Source: Methanobacteriota archaeon (GTDB lineage: Archaea; Halobacteriota; Bog-38; Methanoflorentales; Methanoflorentaceae). From it: 21,448 bases of DNA. Below, piece by piece: positions 1 to 6,522 of this stretch. Where the stretch lies: positions 1 through 21,448 of the forward strand of contig PMYA01000034.1 in the NCBI GenBank assembly GCA_003170935.1, written 5' to 3'. The notes beneath the pieces were generated by a model. It worked only from the letters and a program-made list of their open reading frames with translations, was not told the origin of the DNA and made no database searches. Numbering within the stretch: position 1 is the stretch's first letter; each line of letters starts with the position of its first letter. The translations under genes and the position numbers were made by a program.

Positions 1-371
1 TTTTTTTCATTAATTATTATTCGGAAACGCCACATTTCTATCTGTTTAAACGGCTTAAGTCTCTTTAAGAAACAGAAGCTTTCATATCGCTTAGCAGACT
101 TTACGCGTTAAAGTTGTGCATGACTTAGCATTGTCGTGTGGATGTGAAGCCCTCTTTTATACTTTAAACGAGATTTTGTTTGTTAGTTAGTGTCAAACAT
201 TCCGTCAAAAAGTAAATGGTACCTCAAATCGGTAGTAGACGAAGATCATTGCGCAATCTTTTAGTTTAGAGCGGTCACAAAAAACGTCAGGGGATCAATA
301 GCCCGCAAGCGTGGTGTAAATGCACGCTCAGCTGGCCAGCGTTAGACGGTGCAGATTCGCCGAAGCAGAAC
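1..371. other. Gene-free leader region, AT-rich
   Basis: No convincing reading frame on either strand. The first 30 bases are T/A-rich. A TATA-like stretch (CTTTTATAC) lies near 154-162, about 210 bases upstream of the first glycosyltransferase, which is far for an archaeal promoter unless the leader is long. No clear Shine-Dalgarno sequence precedes position 372. Confidence 0.4.
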
Positions 372-1586
372 ATGAACATTTTAATATTAACATCGGAGCT
401 CTCTCCCGGTTGGGGCGGGATAGGCACGTACGTTACGGAACTCGTTCGCAACCTGCCCGATGAAATGAATATTCATGTTGTTACGCCCAAAAGAACTCAG
501 TTAGGGTCGGCAAAACTTGACGGCTATGAAGCACTCACCAGGTTGCCTGAAAATGCGCAGGTCCACTACTTAGGTACGGCACGCGACACGTTTATGCACT
601 ATTCCTTGTTTCAATTGGCATGCCGAGTCGCCGTGCCTGGTTTGGTTAAAAAGTATAGCATCGACCTCATACATTCGCAAAACACCATGCCTGACCTGTT
701 TCTCTCCCCCGAACGGCTCGGGCTGCCGATTGTCACAACGGTTCACTCGATGGAAGACGAACGATTATCTGCCATTAGAACTGCTGTGACGTGCTCCGAA
801 TGCAGGCTCTCTGAATTAGAACGCTCAGAAAGGATGTCTCTTATGCTTGGGCGCGTCCTCCACGCTGCAGGCCGGATGTATTATAGGGACAGTAGGTACT
901 ACGTCGCTGTGTCTCAGTGGACCAAAACGCAAATCCTGCGGCATCAAAACGTTGATGCTAAACGCATACGGGTGATATATAACGGAGTTGACGGTCGCGT
1001 TTTTTCTCCAAAAAATGCTAGTAGGGCGCGAGGCGCCTTTCCGGAATTAGTCGATCTAAACGTTCCAAAAGTGCTCTTTTTATCTCGCGTTACTGCGAGC
1101 AAGGGCATATATATACTTATGAAGGCAATTCCACGCGTCTTAGATAAAGTAGATGCACACTTCATTTTTGCAGGCCCTGGAATGAAGCTCCCGGAACACC
1201 AACACCCGAACAACGTCACCGAGCTTGGGTACGTCGACCATCGTCTAACACCCTTTTTGTACGCGTTGGCAGACGCCTTCGTGTTACCGTCATTCTACGA
1301 GAATTTCCCATTGAGCATCCTAGAAGCAATGGCATCTGGATGTGCTGTCGTCGCTTCAGATGTCGGCGGGATCTCAGAGTTGATCGTACACGAACAGAAT
1401 GGACTGCTTGTACGAAGTGGAAACGTCGACGACATAGTCGATGCATTGACCACGCTTTTATGCGATGACGCGTTGAAGACAACGCTCGCACATAATGCGC
1501 GAAGAAGTATCTGCAATCTCGACTGGAAGGGAGTTGCGGCAGATATGTCAGACTACTACCAGACGATAGTGCCCGACGCTCACTAG
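372..1586 (+). CDS. GT4-family glycosyltransferase (GT-B fold)
   Basis: Probably transfers a sugar from a nucleotide-sugar donor onto a growing lipid-linked glycan at the cytoplasmic face of the membrane. The 404 residues are a normal length for GT4. The N-terminus has the acceptor-domain opening with a Gly-rich loop (SPGWGGIGTYV, about residues 12-22). The C-terminal half has the donor-binding domain (LFLSRVTASKGI near 230) and the E-x7-E signature (ENFPLSILE, E310 and E318) followed by AMASG and a DVGGISELI strand, typical of retaining GT4 enzymes. The ATG at 372 gives a complete N-terminal beta strand, although no strong ribosome binding site is visible. It is the first of three consecutive plus-strand glycosyltransferases, separated by gaps of about 180 bases. 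The sugar and linkage cannot be read from sequence. Confidence 0.93.
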   Translation: MNILILTSELSPGWGGIGTYVTELVRNLPDEMNIHVVTPKRTQLGSAKLDGYEALTRLPENAQVHYLGTARDTFMHYSLFQLACRVAVPGLVKKYSIDLIHSQNTMPDLFLSPERLGLPIVTTVHSMEDERLSAIRTAVTCSECRLSELERSERMSLMLGRVLHAAGRMYYRDSRYYVAVSQWTKTQILRHQNVDAKRIRVIYNGVDGRVFSPKNASRARGAFPELVDLNVPKVLFLSRVTASKGIYILMKAIPRVLDKVDAHFIFAGPGMKLPEHQHPNNVTELGYVDHRLTPFLYALADAFVLPSFYENFPLSILEAMASGCAVVASDVGGISELIVHEQNGLLVRSGNVDDIVDALTTLLCDDALKTTLAHNARRSICNLDWKGVAADMSDYYQTIVPDAH

Positions 1587-1629
1587 AATCAATCCCTTGG
1601 GGTATCTTGGGCATACAACTTACAGGCAC

Positions 1630-1671
1630 GAAGAGCCGTGTGAGAACGCGTAAAATACTACCGGGCTCTTC
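1630..1671 (+). other. 8-bp inverted repeat between glycosyltransferase genes
   Basis: GAAGAGCC (1630-1637) is perfectly repeated in inverted form as GGCTCTTC (1664-1671), with a 26-base loop. It follows the first glycosyltransferase stop by about 45 bases. It could form an RNA stem at the 3' end of that transcript. No T-run follows, so termination is not claimed. Confidence 0.3.
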
Positions 1672-1764
1672 CGTAGCAAGATATTAAAGTAGCAATCATC
1701 GATCTTAGTGCGAACTGAACTGAGGTTGTGGCGCTAATAGTGGAAACCGTGTTTGAAGGCATAG

Positions 1765-2808
1765 ATGAGTAGCAAACGAGTTTTAATCTTAGTTCCCCAC
1801 AGTGTTGCAGAAGATAATGGGATAACTATCAGAAGCAAGGCCATTTGCGCCGTCCTCCAACACAACTATCACGTTACAACCCGCTCATCAAGAACTCCGT
1901 ACGCTGCTAACGCTCTGGTGACAATCGCGGGATTTGTCGCATGGATGCTTAAACTGCTATTCCTCATCCCCCTGCAACGCGTTGACTGCGTCTACTGTTG
2001 TGCTGATTATTTCGGTTTTGTGAGTGCATACATCCTCTCGAAAGCGCTCGGTTTCCGCGTGCTATTTGAAGCCCACGGCATCTTGTCGGAAGAGAACATC
2101 GCGAAAAAAAGACCAGCCACGTTGGTTCGAGCATGTTCAGTTATCGAGAGATTCGTGATTAGCCGAGCTGACTACGTTGTCGCGCTTTCGGGCGACGTCG
2201 TTGAGTTCTACAAGAAGTATAACGTTCATATTGAATTGATACCGGTCTTTCTTGACGAAAGACGCTACCAAAAACGGCAGTTAGGTGCGCGTGACGTCAA
2301 AAATATAGGGCTCATAGGCCCGTTTGATATGCCTGCTAATAAGTACTACGTGGCGTTTCTGTACAAACACGTCGATGAATTTGACCCCCGAATTCGTTTT
2401 AGGGTAATCGGCAAGTGTGACTGGAAAATAGCGAATGATCGTATAACGTATACAGATTATATTAGTTCACGAGATACCTATCTTGCAGAACTCTCCTCGC
2501 TGGATGCGCTTCTCGTGTCGGCGAACGTGAGTACTTCGGGACCACTCAACAAGATCCTTGAAGCGATGGCGACATCTCTGCCCGTCTTTGCCACTCCTGC
2601 ATCTCTGAACGGCTTAGATTATGCTGAGGACGGCAAGAACCTAGTTGTTGCAGACCAAAACGAACTGGTTGTCCGCGTCAACCGCGTTGTTTTCGATCAA
2701 GCTCTGAGCAGCCAGTTAGGGTTAAATGCCCGACGTCTTGTCGAAAAGAGGTACAGCAGAGCCGCGAATAGCGTTAAGTTGATGGCGATAATCGACTCCC
2801 TCTGGTGA
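1765..2808 (+). CDS. GT4-like glycosyltransferase (GT-B fold)
   Basis: A 347-residue glycosyltransferase-1-like protein, probably adding one sugar to a surface glycan precursor. The N-terminus (RVLILVPHSVAEDNGITIRS) is the acceptor-domain first strand plus a loop. A Trp-Met-Leu/Leu-rich stretch near residues 49-65 may sit at the membrane. A second nucleotide-binding half begins near residue 175. The C-terminal signature is GPLNKILEAMATSLPVFATP around E266. The first glutamate of the usual E-x7-E pair is replaced by Ser258, so the motif is only half conserved, as in several divergent GT4 subgroups. Its TGA stop lies inside a GTGA overlap with a possible 52-codon ORF. The general function is secure; the donor and acceptor are unknown. 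Confidence 0.88.
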   Translation: MSSKRVLILVPHSVAEDNGITIRSKAICAVLQHNYHVTTRSSRTPYAANALVTIAGFVAWMLKLLFLIPLQRVDCVYCCADYFGFVSAYILSKALGFRVLFEAHGILSEENIAKKRPATLVRACSVIERFVISRADYVVALSGDVVEFYKKYNVHIELIPVFLDERRYQKRQLGARDVKNIGLIGPFDMPANKYYVAFLYKHVDEFDPRIRFRVIGKCDWKIANDRITYTDYISSRDTYLAELSSLDALLVSANVSTSGPLNKILEAMATSLPVFATPASLNGLDYAEDGKNLVVADQNELVVRVNRVVFDQALSSQLGLNARRLVEKRYSRAANSVKLMAIIDSLW

Positions 2809-2963
2809 GGGCCGATCTCCGGCGACTGCTCGTAATATTACAGAAGCTCACGTCGGCACGAGCGTTGCTCATAATGAACGTCGCCAGGAACTTGAAGCGG
2901 CAAACGCGTAAATATGACCCGCTGCTTATTGGAGCCATGACATTTGCCGTCTACAGAGCATAA
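2805..2963 (+). CDS. Possible 52-residue small protein overlapping the upstream glycosyltransferase
   Basis: A GTG codon at 2805-2807 shares the sequence GTGA with the stop of the upstream glycosyltransferase, the classic four-base overlap for translational coupling. The frame stays open for 52 codons to TAA at 2961-2963. The predicted peptide is basic in its middle (ARNLKRQTRKYDP) with hydrophobic ends (LRRLLVILQKL and LLIGAMTFAVY). No family is recognised. It could be a small membrane-associated protein, the 5' end of a lost larger gene, or a chance frame. The overlap and smooth amino-acid composition are the only positive evidence. Confidence 0.3.
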   Translation: MRADLRRLLVILQKLTSARALLIMNVARNLKRQTRKYDPLLIGAMTFAVYRA

Positions 2964-2993
2964 ATTACGCAGCGAATATCCACACATCCACAA

Positions 2994-4088
2994 ATGAGAC
3001 CAAATCCGAGGGTATCGGTCATCACTTTAAATTGGAATAAATGGGAGGACACTATTGAGTGCCTGGAATCACTTTGCGACGTTGCGTATCAGAATTGCGA
3101 TGTGGTGGTCGTAGACAATGGGTCAGAGGAGGGCTCATTGGAAAAGCTCAAAGAGTATTGCGCAGATAAAACTCGCGCGCGGCCACGATATTCTGCAGCG
3201 AGCGGCGACAAAGGGCAAATAAAAATCACTGAGTTCACGAGACCTCAAGCGGATTCCGCCGCAGACAGAAATTTAGGCGAATATCGTGAAGCAGGCCACT
3301 CCCGCGATATCACCCTGATAGAGAATGAGAGAAACTATGGTTTTGCTGAAGGTAACAACATAGCGATACGGTTCTTATTGCGCTCGTCACCACCAGACTA
3401 TATCCTGCTTTTGAATAATGATACGACTGTTGAAAGCGGATTTTTGACCGAATTAGTGGCTGCTGCAGAATCGGACGAAAGAGTCGGAATTGCAGGGGCA
3501 AAAACGTACTACTATAACTTTAATGGCAGCCGCAACGTGATTAACTCCGCTGGCGGGAGATTCAACGTCTGGATAGGGAAACCTACGCACGTAGGAATCA
3601 ACAAAATTGACAACGGACAGTACGATAAGGCGGGAGTGGTCGATTATGTGGAGGGGTCCTGCTTGTTGATAAAGCGGGAGACGATTGAGGACATCGGTTT
3701 GTTGAATCCTTATCTTTTTGGCTGGGAAGATGTCGATTGGTGTCTTAAGGCGCGCGACCACGGCTGGAGATGCGTTTATGCACCGAACGCGAAAATCTGG
3801 CACAAGGTCGGTGCCTCGCTCGGCGGCACGTTCGGTTACACTCACTTATACTACCTCACCCGAAGCTCACTTATCTTCATACATCAGCATACTCGATGGT
3901 ACCATAGAATCACGCTCTTGCCAATATGGTTGGCGACCGTGATCCGCCGCGTCGTTTCGATCAGCTGGAACGAAAAAACACCGCGTTCGCTCCTTACGTG
4001 TTGCCAGGTCATTTGGAATGCGTATTCCGACGCGCAGGCGGTATTAAAAAATAGGCACATCGCAACCCGGGATTTTCAATCGTTCTAA
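2994..4088 (+). CDS. GT2-family glycosyltransferase (GT-A fold, rhamnosyltransferase-like)
   Basis: An inverting GT-A enzyme of the WbbL/rhamnosyltransferase-like group, expected to transfer a sugar from a nucleotide or polyprenyl donor to a glycan. The 364 residues show the opening strand VSVITLNWNKWEDTIECLES, a VVVVDNGS motif, a NYGFAEGNN nucleotide-binding segment, the metal-binding LLLNNDTT (D143), and the acceptor-site WEDVDWCLKARDHGW (E245-D246), all in family order. Between DNGS and NYGFAEGNN is a long polar insertion (about residues 60-110) rich in Arg, Asp and Ala. The C-terminus (about residues 300-335) has a hydrophobic stretch that probably contacts the membrane. ATG 2994 sits directly before the first strand; no good ribosome binding site is seen. 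It is last in the plus-strand glycosyltransferase trio. Confidence 0.92.
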   Translation: MRPNPRVSVITLNWNKWEDTIECLESLCDVAYQNCDVVVVDNGSEEGSLEKLKEYCADKTRARPRYSAASGDKGQIKITEFTRPQADSAADRNLGEYREAGHSRDITLIENERNYGFAEGNNIAIRFLLRSSPPDYILLLNNDTTVESGFLTELVAAAESDERVGIAGAKTYYYNFNGSRNVINSAGGRFNVWIGKPTHVGINKIDNGQYDKAGVVDYVEGSCLLIKRETIEDIGLLNPYLFGWEDVDWCLKARDHGWRCVYAPNAKIWHKVGASLGGTFGYTHLYYLTRSSLIFIHQHTRWYHRITLLPIWLATVIRRVVSISWNEKTPRSLLTCCQVIWNAYSDAQAVLKNRHIATRDFQSF

Positions 4089-4186
4089 CTGCGTAATAAC
4101 AACAACGCAAGAGGACGGAGCTCGCGAGCGGTGGAGAGGCGCTACTTCGCAAAACAGGCAGCAACTGCGATAGCATTCGAAGCCCG

Positions 4187-4205
4187 CTTTTTATAAAACA
4201 AAAAG
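4187..4205 (+). terminator. Possible terminator stem after the GT2 gene
   Basis: CTTTTT (4187-4192) and AAAAAG (4200-4205) can pair around a 7-base loop. It contains a T-run about 100 bases downstream of the GT2 stop, which suits archaeal termination at oligo-T. The same bases (TTTTTATAAAA) could instead be a TATA box. Confidence 0.3.
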
Positions 4206-4368
4206 TGCTAAGAAACGCAGAGCTATCGACAACTTGTTAAACCGTCGTTCATACGCTCGGAATAGGTGGTAAGTTCAGCTTAAGCAAGGTAGCGCCTATT
4301 ATGAGAGAACCGTGACGTGCTATCTTGACCACTCGATTTACGACGATCTCTTTTAAGAAATAGGAACT

Positions 4369-4378
4369 CTTATAAGCC
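4369..4378 (+). promoter_or_regulatory. Putative archaeal TATA box
   Basis: TCTTATAAGC is preceded by a purine-rich stretch (AGAAATAGGAAC) that could act as a BRE. Standard spacing would put the transcription start about 25 bases downstream, near 4400, giving a leader of about 30 bases that contains the GGAGG ribosome binding site. Assigned by spacing and sequence only. Confidence 0.5.
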
Positions 4379-4415
4379 CCACTTTGCCTTTATAGAGAGG
4401 TGTGTAGTACGCTGC

Positions 4416-4420
4416 GGAGG
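4416..4420 (+). promoter_or_regulatory. Ribosome binding site (GGAGG) deciding a GTG start
   Basis: GGAGG ends 8 bases before GTG 4429, which is directly followed by TTG 4432. The spacing favours GTG 4429, giving a short basic n-region (LKR) before the signal-peptide core. Confidence 0.6.
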
Positions 4421-4428
4421 CAGGTATC

Positions 4429-6084
4429 GTGTTGAAGAGAATAATACCGTTAATCATTGTTGGTGTGTTGTGTGTCACATTTACTGTTGCACCAGCACTT
4501 GCACTTTTACCGGTCGGACAAACGGCTCCCGATTTTCAGCTGTCTGATCTTACCGGTAACGTCCACACGCTGAGTGACTATCGCGGAAAGGTCGTCGTCT
4601 TTGATTTTTTTGAGCCCTACTGTGGCTACTGTCAGCAAGATACCAGGGATAACCTCATCCCCCTGTACAACACCTATTATAAGGACAACGCAAACGTTCA
4701 ATTTTTCAGCATAGAAACAAGTGGCGCGAGTGTTTCGGAAATTCAGTCGATTTATCTCGCAGCGACAGGTTCGATACCGTGGCCCATCCTGACTAACGGG
4801 GGTAACGTCGCATCGACATACGGTATTGGCGTTACCCCAACGGTCTACGTCGTTGATCCGGCCGGTAAAATAGCTGTCGCGATGCCATATCCGATTGATG
4901 TCGCAACCTTGAAGTCGACTATCGACGAGCTTGCAGCCACCAAGCAATCCACTACCCTCACCGCCACTGCCTCCACCGCCACCCCTGCCGTCAATCAGAC
5001 CTTCACCATCAACGGCGCCCTCAAAGCCGGCACCACCCCAATTGCTGGAGTCACCATACAACTCCAGAAGAACGTCAGCGGCACATGGACCAACGTCGCC
5101 GGGAAAACTAACAAGACCCGATCAGACGGCACCTACAACATCATCACCCGCGAGCCGACCGCCGCGACCTACCAGTATCGCACCACCTACGCTGGCGACG
5201 CCTCCTATACGAGTGCCACGAGCAACGTGGTAAACGTCAAAGTGCAAGCTGGAGCTGGCGAGTGGGGAACCTGGGGATCCCTCGGCGGACAACTTACCGC
5301 ATCCCCCGCCGCCGTCTCCTGGGCTGATGGACGCATCGACGTCTTCGGTCGTGGCAGCGACAACGCCCTCTGGTGGCGACACTACGACAGCGGTACCTGG
5401 TCTGCCTGGGAGTCGCTCGGCGGACAACTTGCCGCCACCACTGGACCTGCCGTAAGCTCACAGGCTGAAGGGCAGCTTGACGTCTTCGCTATAGGCAGTG
5501 ATAACGCCATTTGGACTCGATACTATGACGGCAGCGCTTGGTCCTCCTGGGAATCCCTCAGCGGCCAGTTCACCGCATCACCCGCCTCTGTCTCCTGGGC
5601 TGACGGACGCGTTGACCTCTTCGGGCACGGCAGCGACAACGCCCTCTGGCACCGGTACTATGACGGCAGCGCTTGGTCCTCCTGGGAATCCCTCAGCGGG
5701 CAGCTTGCCGCCACCACCGGAGCCGCCGTGAGTTCGCAGGCTGCAGGGCAGCTTGACGTCTTTGCCGTCGGCTCGGACAACGCCCTCTGGCACCGCTCCT
5801 ACAACAGCGGCGCCTGGTCTACGTGGGGATCCCTTAGCGGACAGTTCACCGCTTCACCGGCAGCAGTCTCATGGGTTAACGGACGCATTGACCTCTTCGG
5901 CCATGGCAGCGACAACGCACTCTGGTGGAGAAACTACAGCAACAGCGCCTGGTCCTCCTGGAAATCCCTCAGCGGACAGCTCGCCTCCACTACCGGGCCT
6001 GCAGTGAGCTCACAGCGTGAAGGGCAACTCGACGTCTTCGTCATCGGCAGCGACAACGCACTCTGGCACCGATCGTATGCATAA
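4429..6084 (+). CDS. Secreted thioredoxin-like / Ig-like / DUF346 (PLL lectin) fusion protein
   Basis: A 551-residue exported protein with four parts. Residues 1-26 are a signal peptide (IIPLIIVGVLCVTFTVAPALA). About 28-168 is a TlpA/ResA-like redoxin domain with the redox motif CGYC (C65, C68) and the cis-Pro loop GVTPTVYVVD. About 170-272 is an Ig-like domain with NQTFTINGALKAGTTP and TYAGDASYT motifs. About 279-551 are six DUF346/PLL-type repeats that alternate between a 45-residue form (TASPAAVSWADGRIDVF) and a 47-residue form (AATTGPAVSSQAEGQLDVF), each ending GSDNALWxR. PLL-type repeats form sugar-binding propellers, so the protein may anchor a disulfide-active domain to surface glycans; that is inference. 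From about 4930 the DNA becomes visibly C-rich compared with the redoxin part, suggesting later addition of the tail. The repeat array continues in frame beyond the stop, so the present C-terminus is probably truncated. Confidence 0.9.
   Translation: MLKRIIPLIIVGVLCVTFTVAPALALLPVGQTAPDFQLSDLTGNVHTLSDYRGKVVVFDFFEPYCGYCQQDTRDNLIPLYNTYYKDNANVQFFSIETSGASVSEIQSIYLAATGSIPWPILTNGGNVASTYGIGVTPTVYVVDPAGKIAVAMPYPIDVATLKSTIDELAATKQSTTLTATASTATPAVNQTFTINGALKAGTTPIAGVTIQLQKNVSGTWTNVAGKTNKTRSDGTYNIITREPTAATYQYRTTYAGDASYTSATSNVVNVKVQAGAGEWGTWGSLGGQLTASPAAVSWADGRIDVFGRGSDNALWWRHYDSGTWSAWESLGGQLAATTGPAVSSQAEGQLDVFAIGSDNAIWTRYYDGSAWSSWESLSGQFTASPASVSWADGRVDLFGHGSDNALWHRYYDGSAWSSWESLSGQLAATTGAAVSSQAAGQLDVFAVGSDNALWHRSYNSGAWSTWGSLSGQFTASPAAVSWVNGRIDLFGHGSDNALWWRNYSNSAWSSWKSLSGQLASTTGPAVSSQREGQLDVFVIGSDNALWHRSYA
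5263..6081 (+). repeat. Tandem DUF346/PLL repeats, three A-B pairs (276-bp period)
   Basis: Six coding repeats alternate A (45 codons) and B (47 codons), so the DNA period is 276 bases; for example CTCGGCGG at 5416 corresponds to CTCAGCGG at 5692. Some stretches are nearly identical between pairs (the Tyr-Tyr-Asp-Gly-Ser-Ala-Trp block at about 5521 and 5656), pointing to recent duplication or gene conversion. Confidence 0.9.
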
Positions 6085-6380
6085 CCCGCTGGGGAACCCC
6101 TCGGCGGCTACCTGACCTCCTCACCGGCTGCCATCTCTTGGGATAACGGGCGAATCGACGTCTTCGTCGTGTGCACGAACCATGCACCATGGCGTATGGC
6201 GCTCTGCATCCGTTCGTTTGATGCTGGTAGGTGAGGACGTCCGCGTGGACTCCTCTCACACAGTCGCCGACGGCATCGTCTACGTGGGGGCGTTGGGACG
6301 GCAACCTCAACGCCATCGGCAACCACCCTACGCAGCTACATCCCACGCCTCCGTAGACGCTTTGGACGCTTATCCTGTGC
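6085..6380 (+). pseudogene. Decayed DUF346 repeat plus PQQ-repeat remnant
   Basis: Directly after the TAA at 6082-6084 the same frame goes on with a seventh, A-type lectin repeat (EPLGGYLTSSPAAISWDNG, then RIDVFV) to TGA at 6232-6234. The first four residues of the GSDN motif are altered (CTNH), showing decay. From about 6245 another frame resembles the last PQQ repeat of the downstream gene (VDSSHTVADGIVYVG, matching its VxSSPAVANGVVYVG). After a frameshift near 6290 it reads WDGNLNAIGN, matching WDGNVYAIGN. The segment is therefore a scar made of the tails of two module types now found in the flanking genes. It is not a functional gene. Confidence 0.7.
6086..6107 (+). terminator. Stem-loop directly after the stop codon (degenerate copy)
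   Basis: CCGCTGGGG (6086-6094) can pair with CCTCGGCGG (6099-6107) over 9 bp, including two G-U pairs, around an AACC loop. It sits in the same place as the perfect hairpin after the PQQ gene, with the same loop. No oligo-T follows, so it may be a 3'-end processing or stability element rather than a terminator. Confidence 0.4.
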
Positions 6381-6511
6381 GTGCAGATGGGTTGCATATT
6401 CGGTAGCGTGCGTCGTGAGCACATTATCGTTGCCATAAAGGCACGCGAATCAAGTCGCAACCGTAAGCCTTATCAGGTTTCCTTCTCCTTGCCTACGTGT
6501 ATAGTTACCTC

Positions 6512-6518
6512 AGGTGAT
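6512..6518 (+). promoter_or_regulatory. Strong ribosome binding site AGGTGAT deciding a GTG start
   Basis: AGGTGAT matches the 16S anti-Shine-Dalgarno complement over 7 bases. It overlaps an upstream GTG at 6514, which therefore cannot be the start. It lies 4 bases before GTG 6523, which is taken as the true initiator. Confidence 0.7.
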
Positions 6519-6522
6519 TGTT

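Larger units (their letters stand above)
4089..4428. other. Intergenic region with putative terminator and promoter
   Basis: No reading frame of merit. It holds an AT-rich stem-loop near 4187-4205 just after the GT2 gene and a TATA-like element at 4369-4378 upstream of the secreted thioredoxin-like gene. The rest shows nothing recognisable. Confidence 0.5.

Noticed and set aside
4507..5793. Long alternative frames on both strands across the Ig/lectin gene
   Set aside because: They are shadows created by the C-rich, repetitive coding DNA; their Pro/Ser/Thr or Gly/Val/Asp monotony and lack of ribosome sites show they are not genes.
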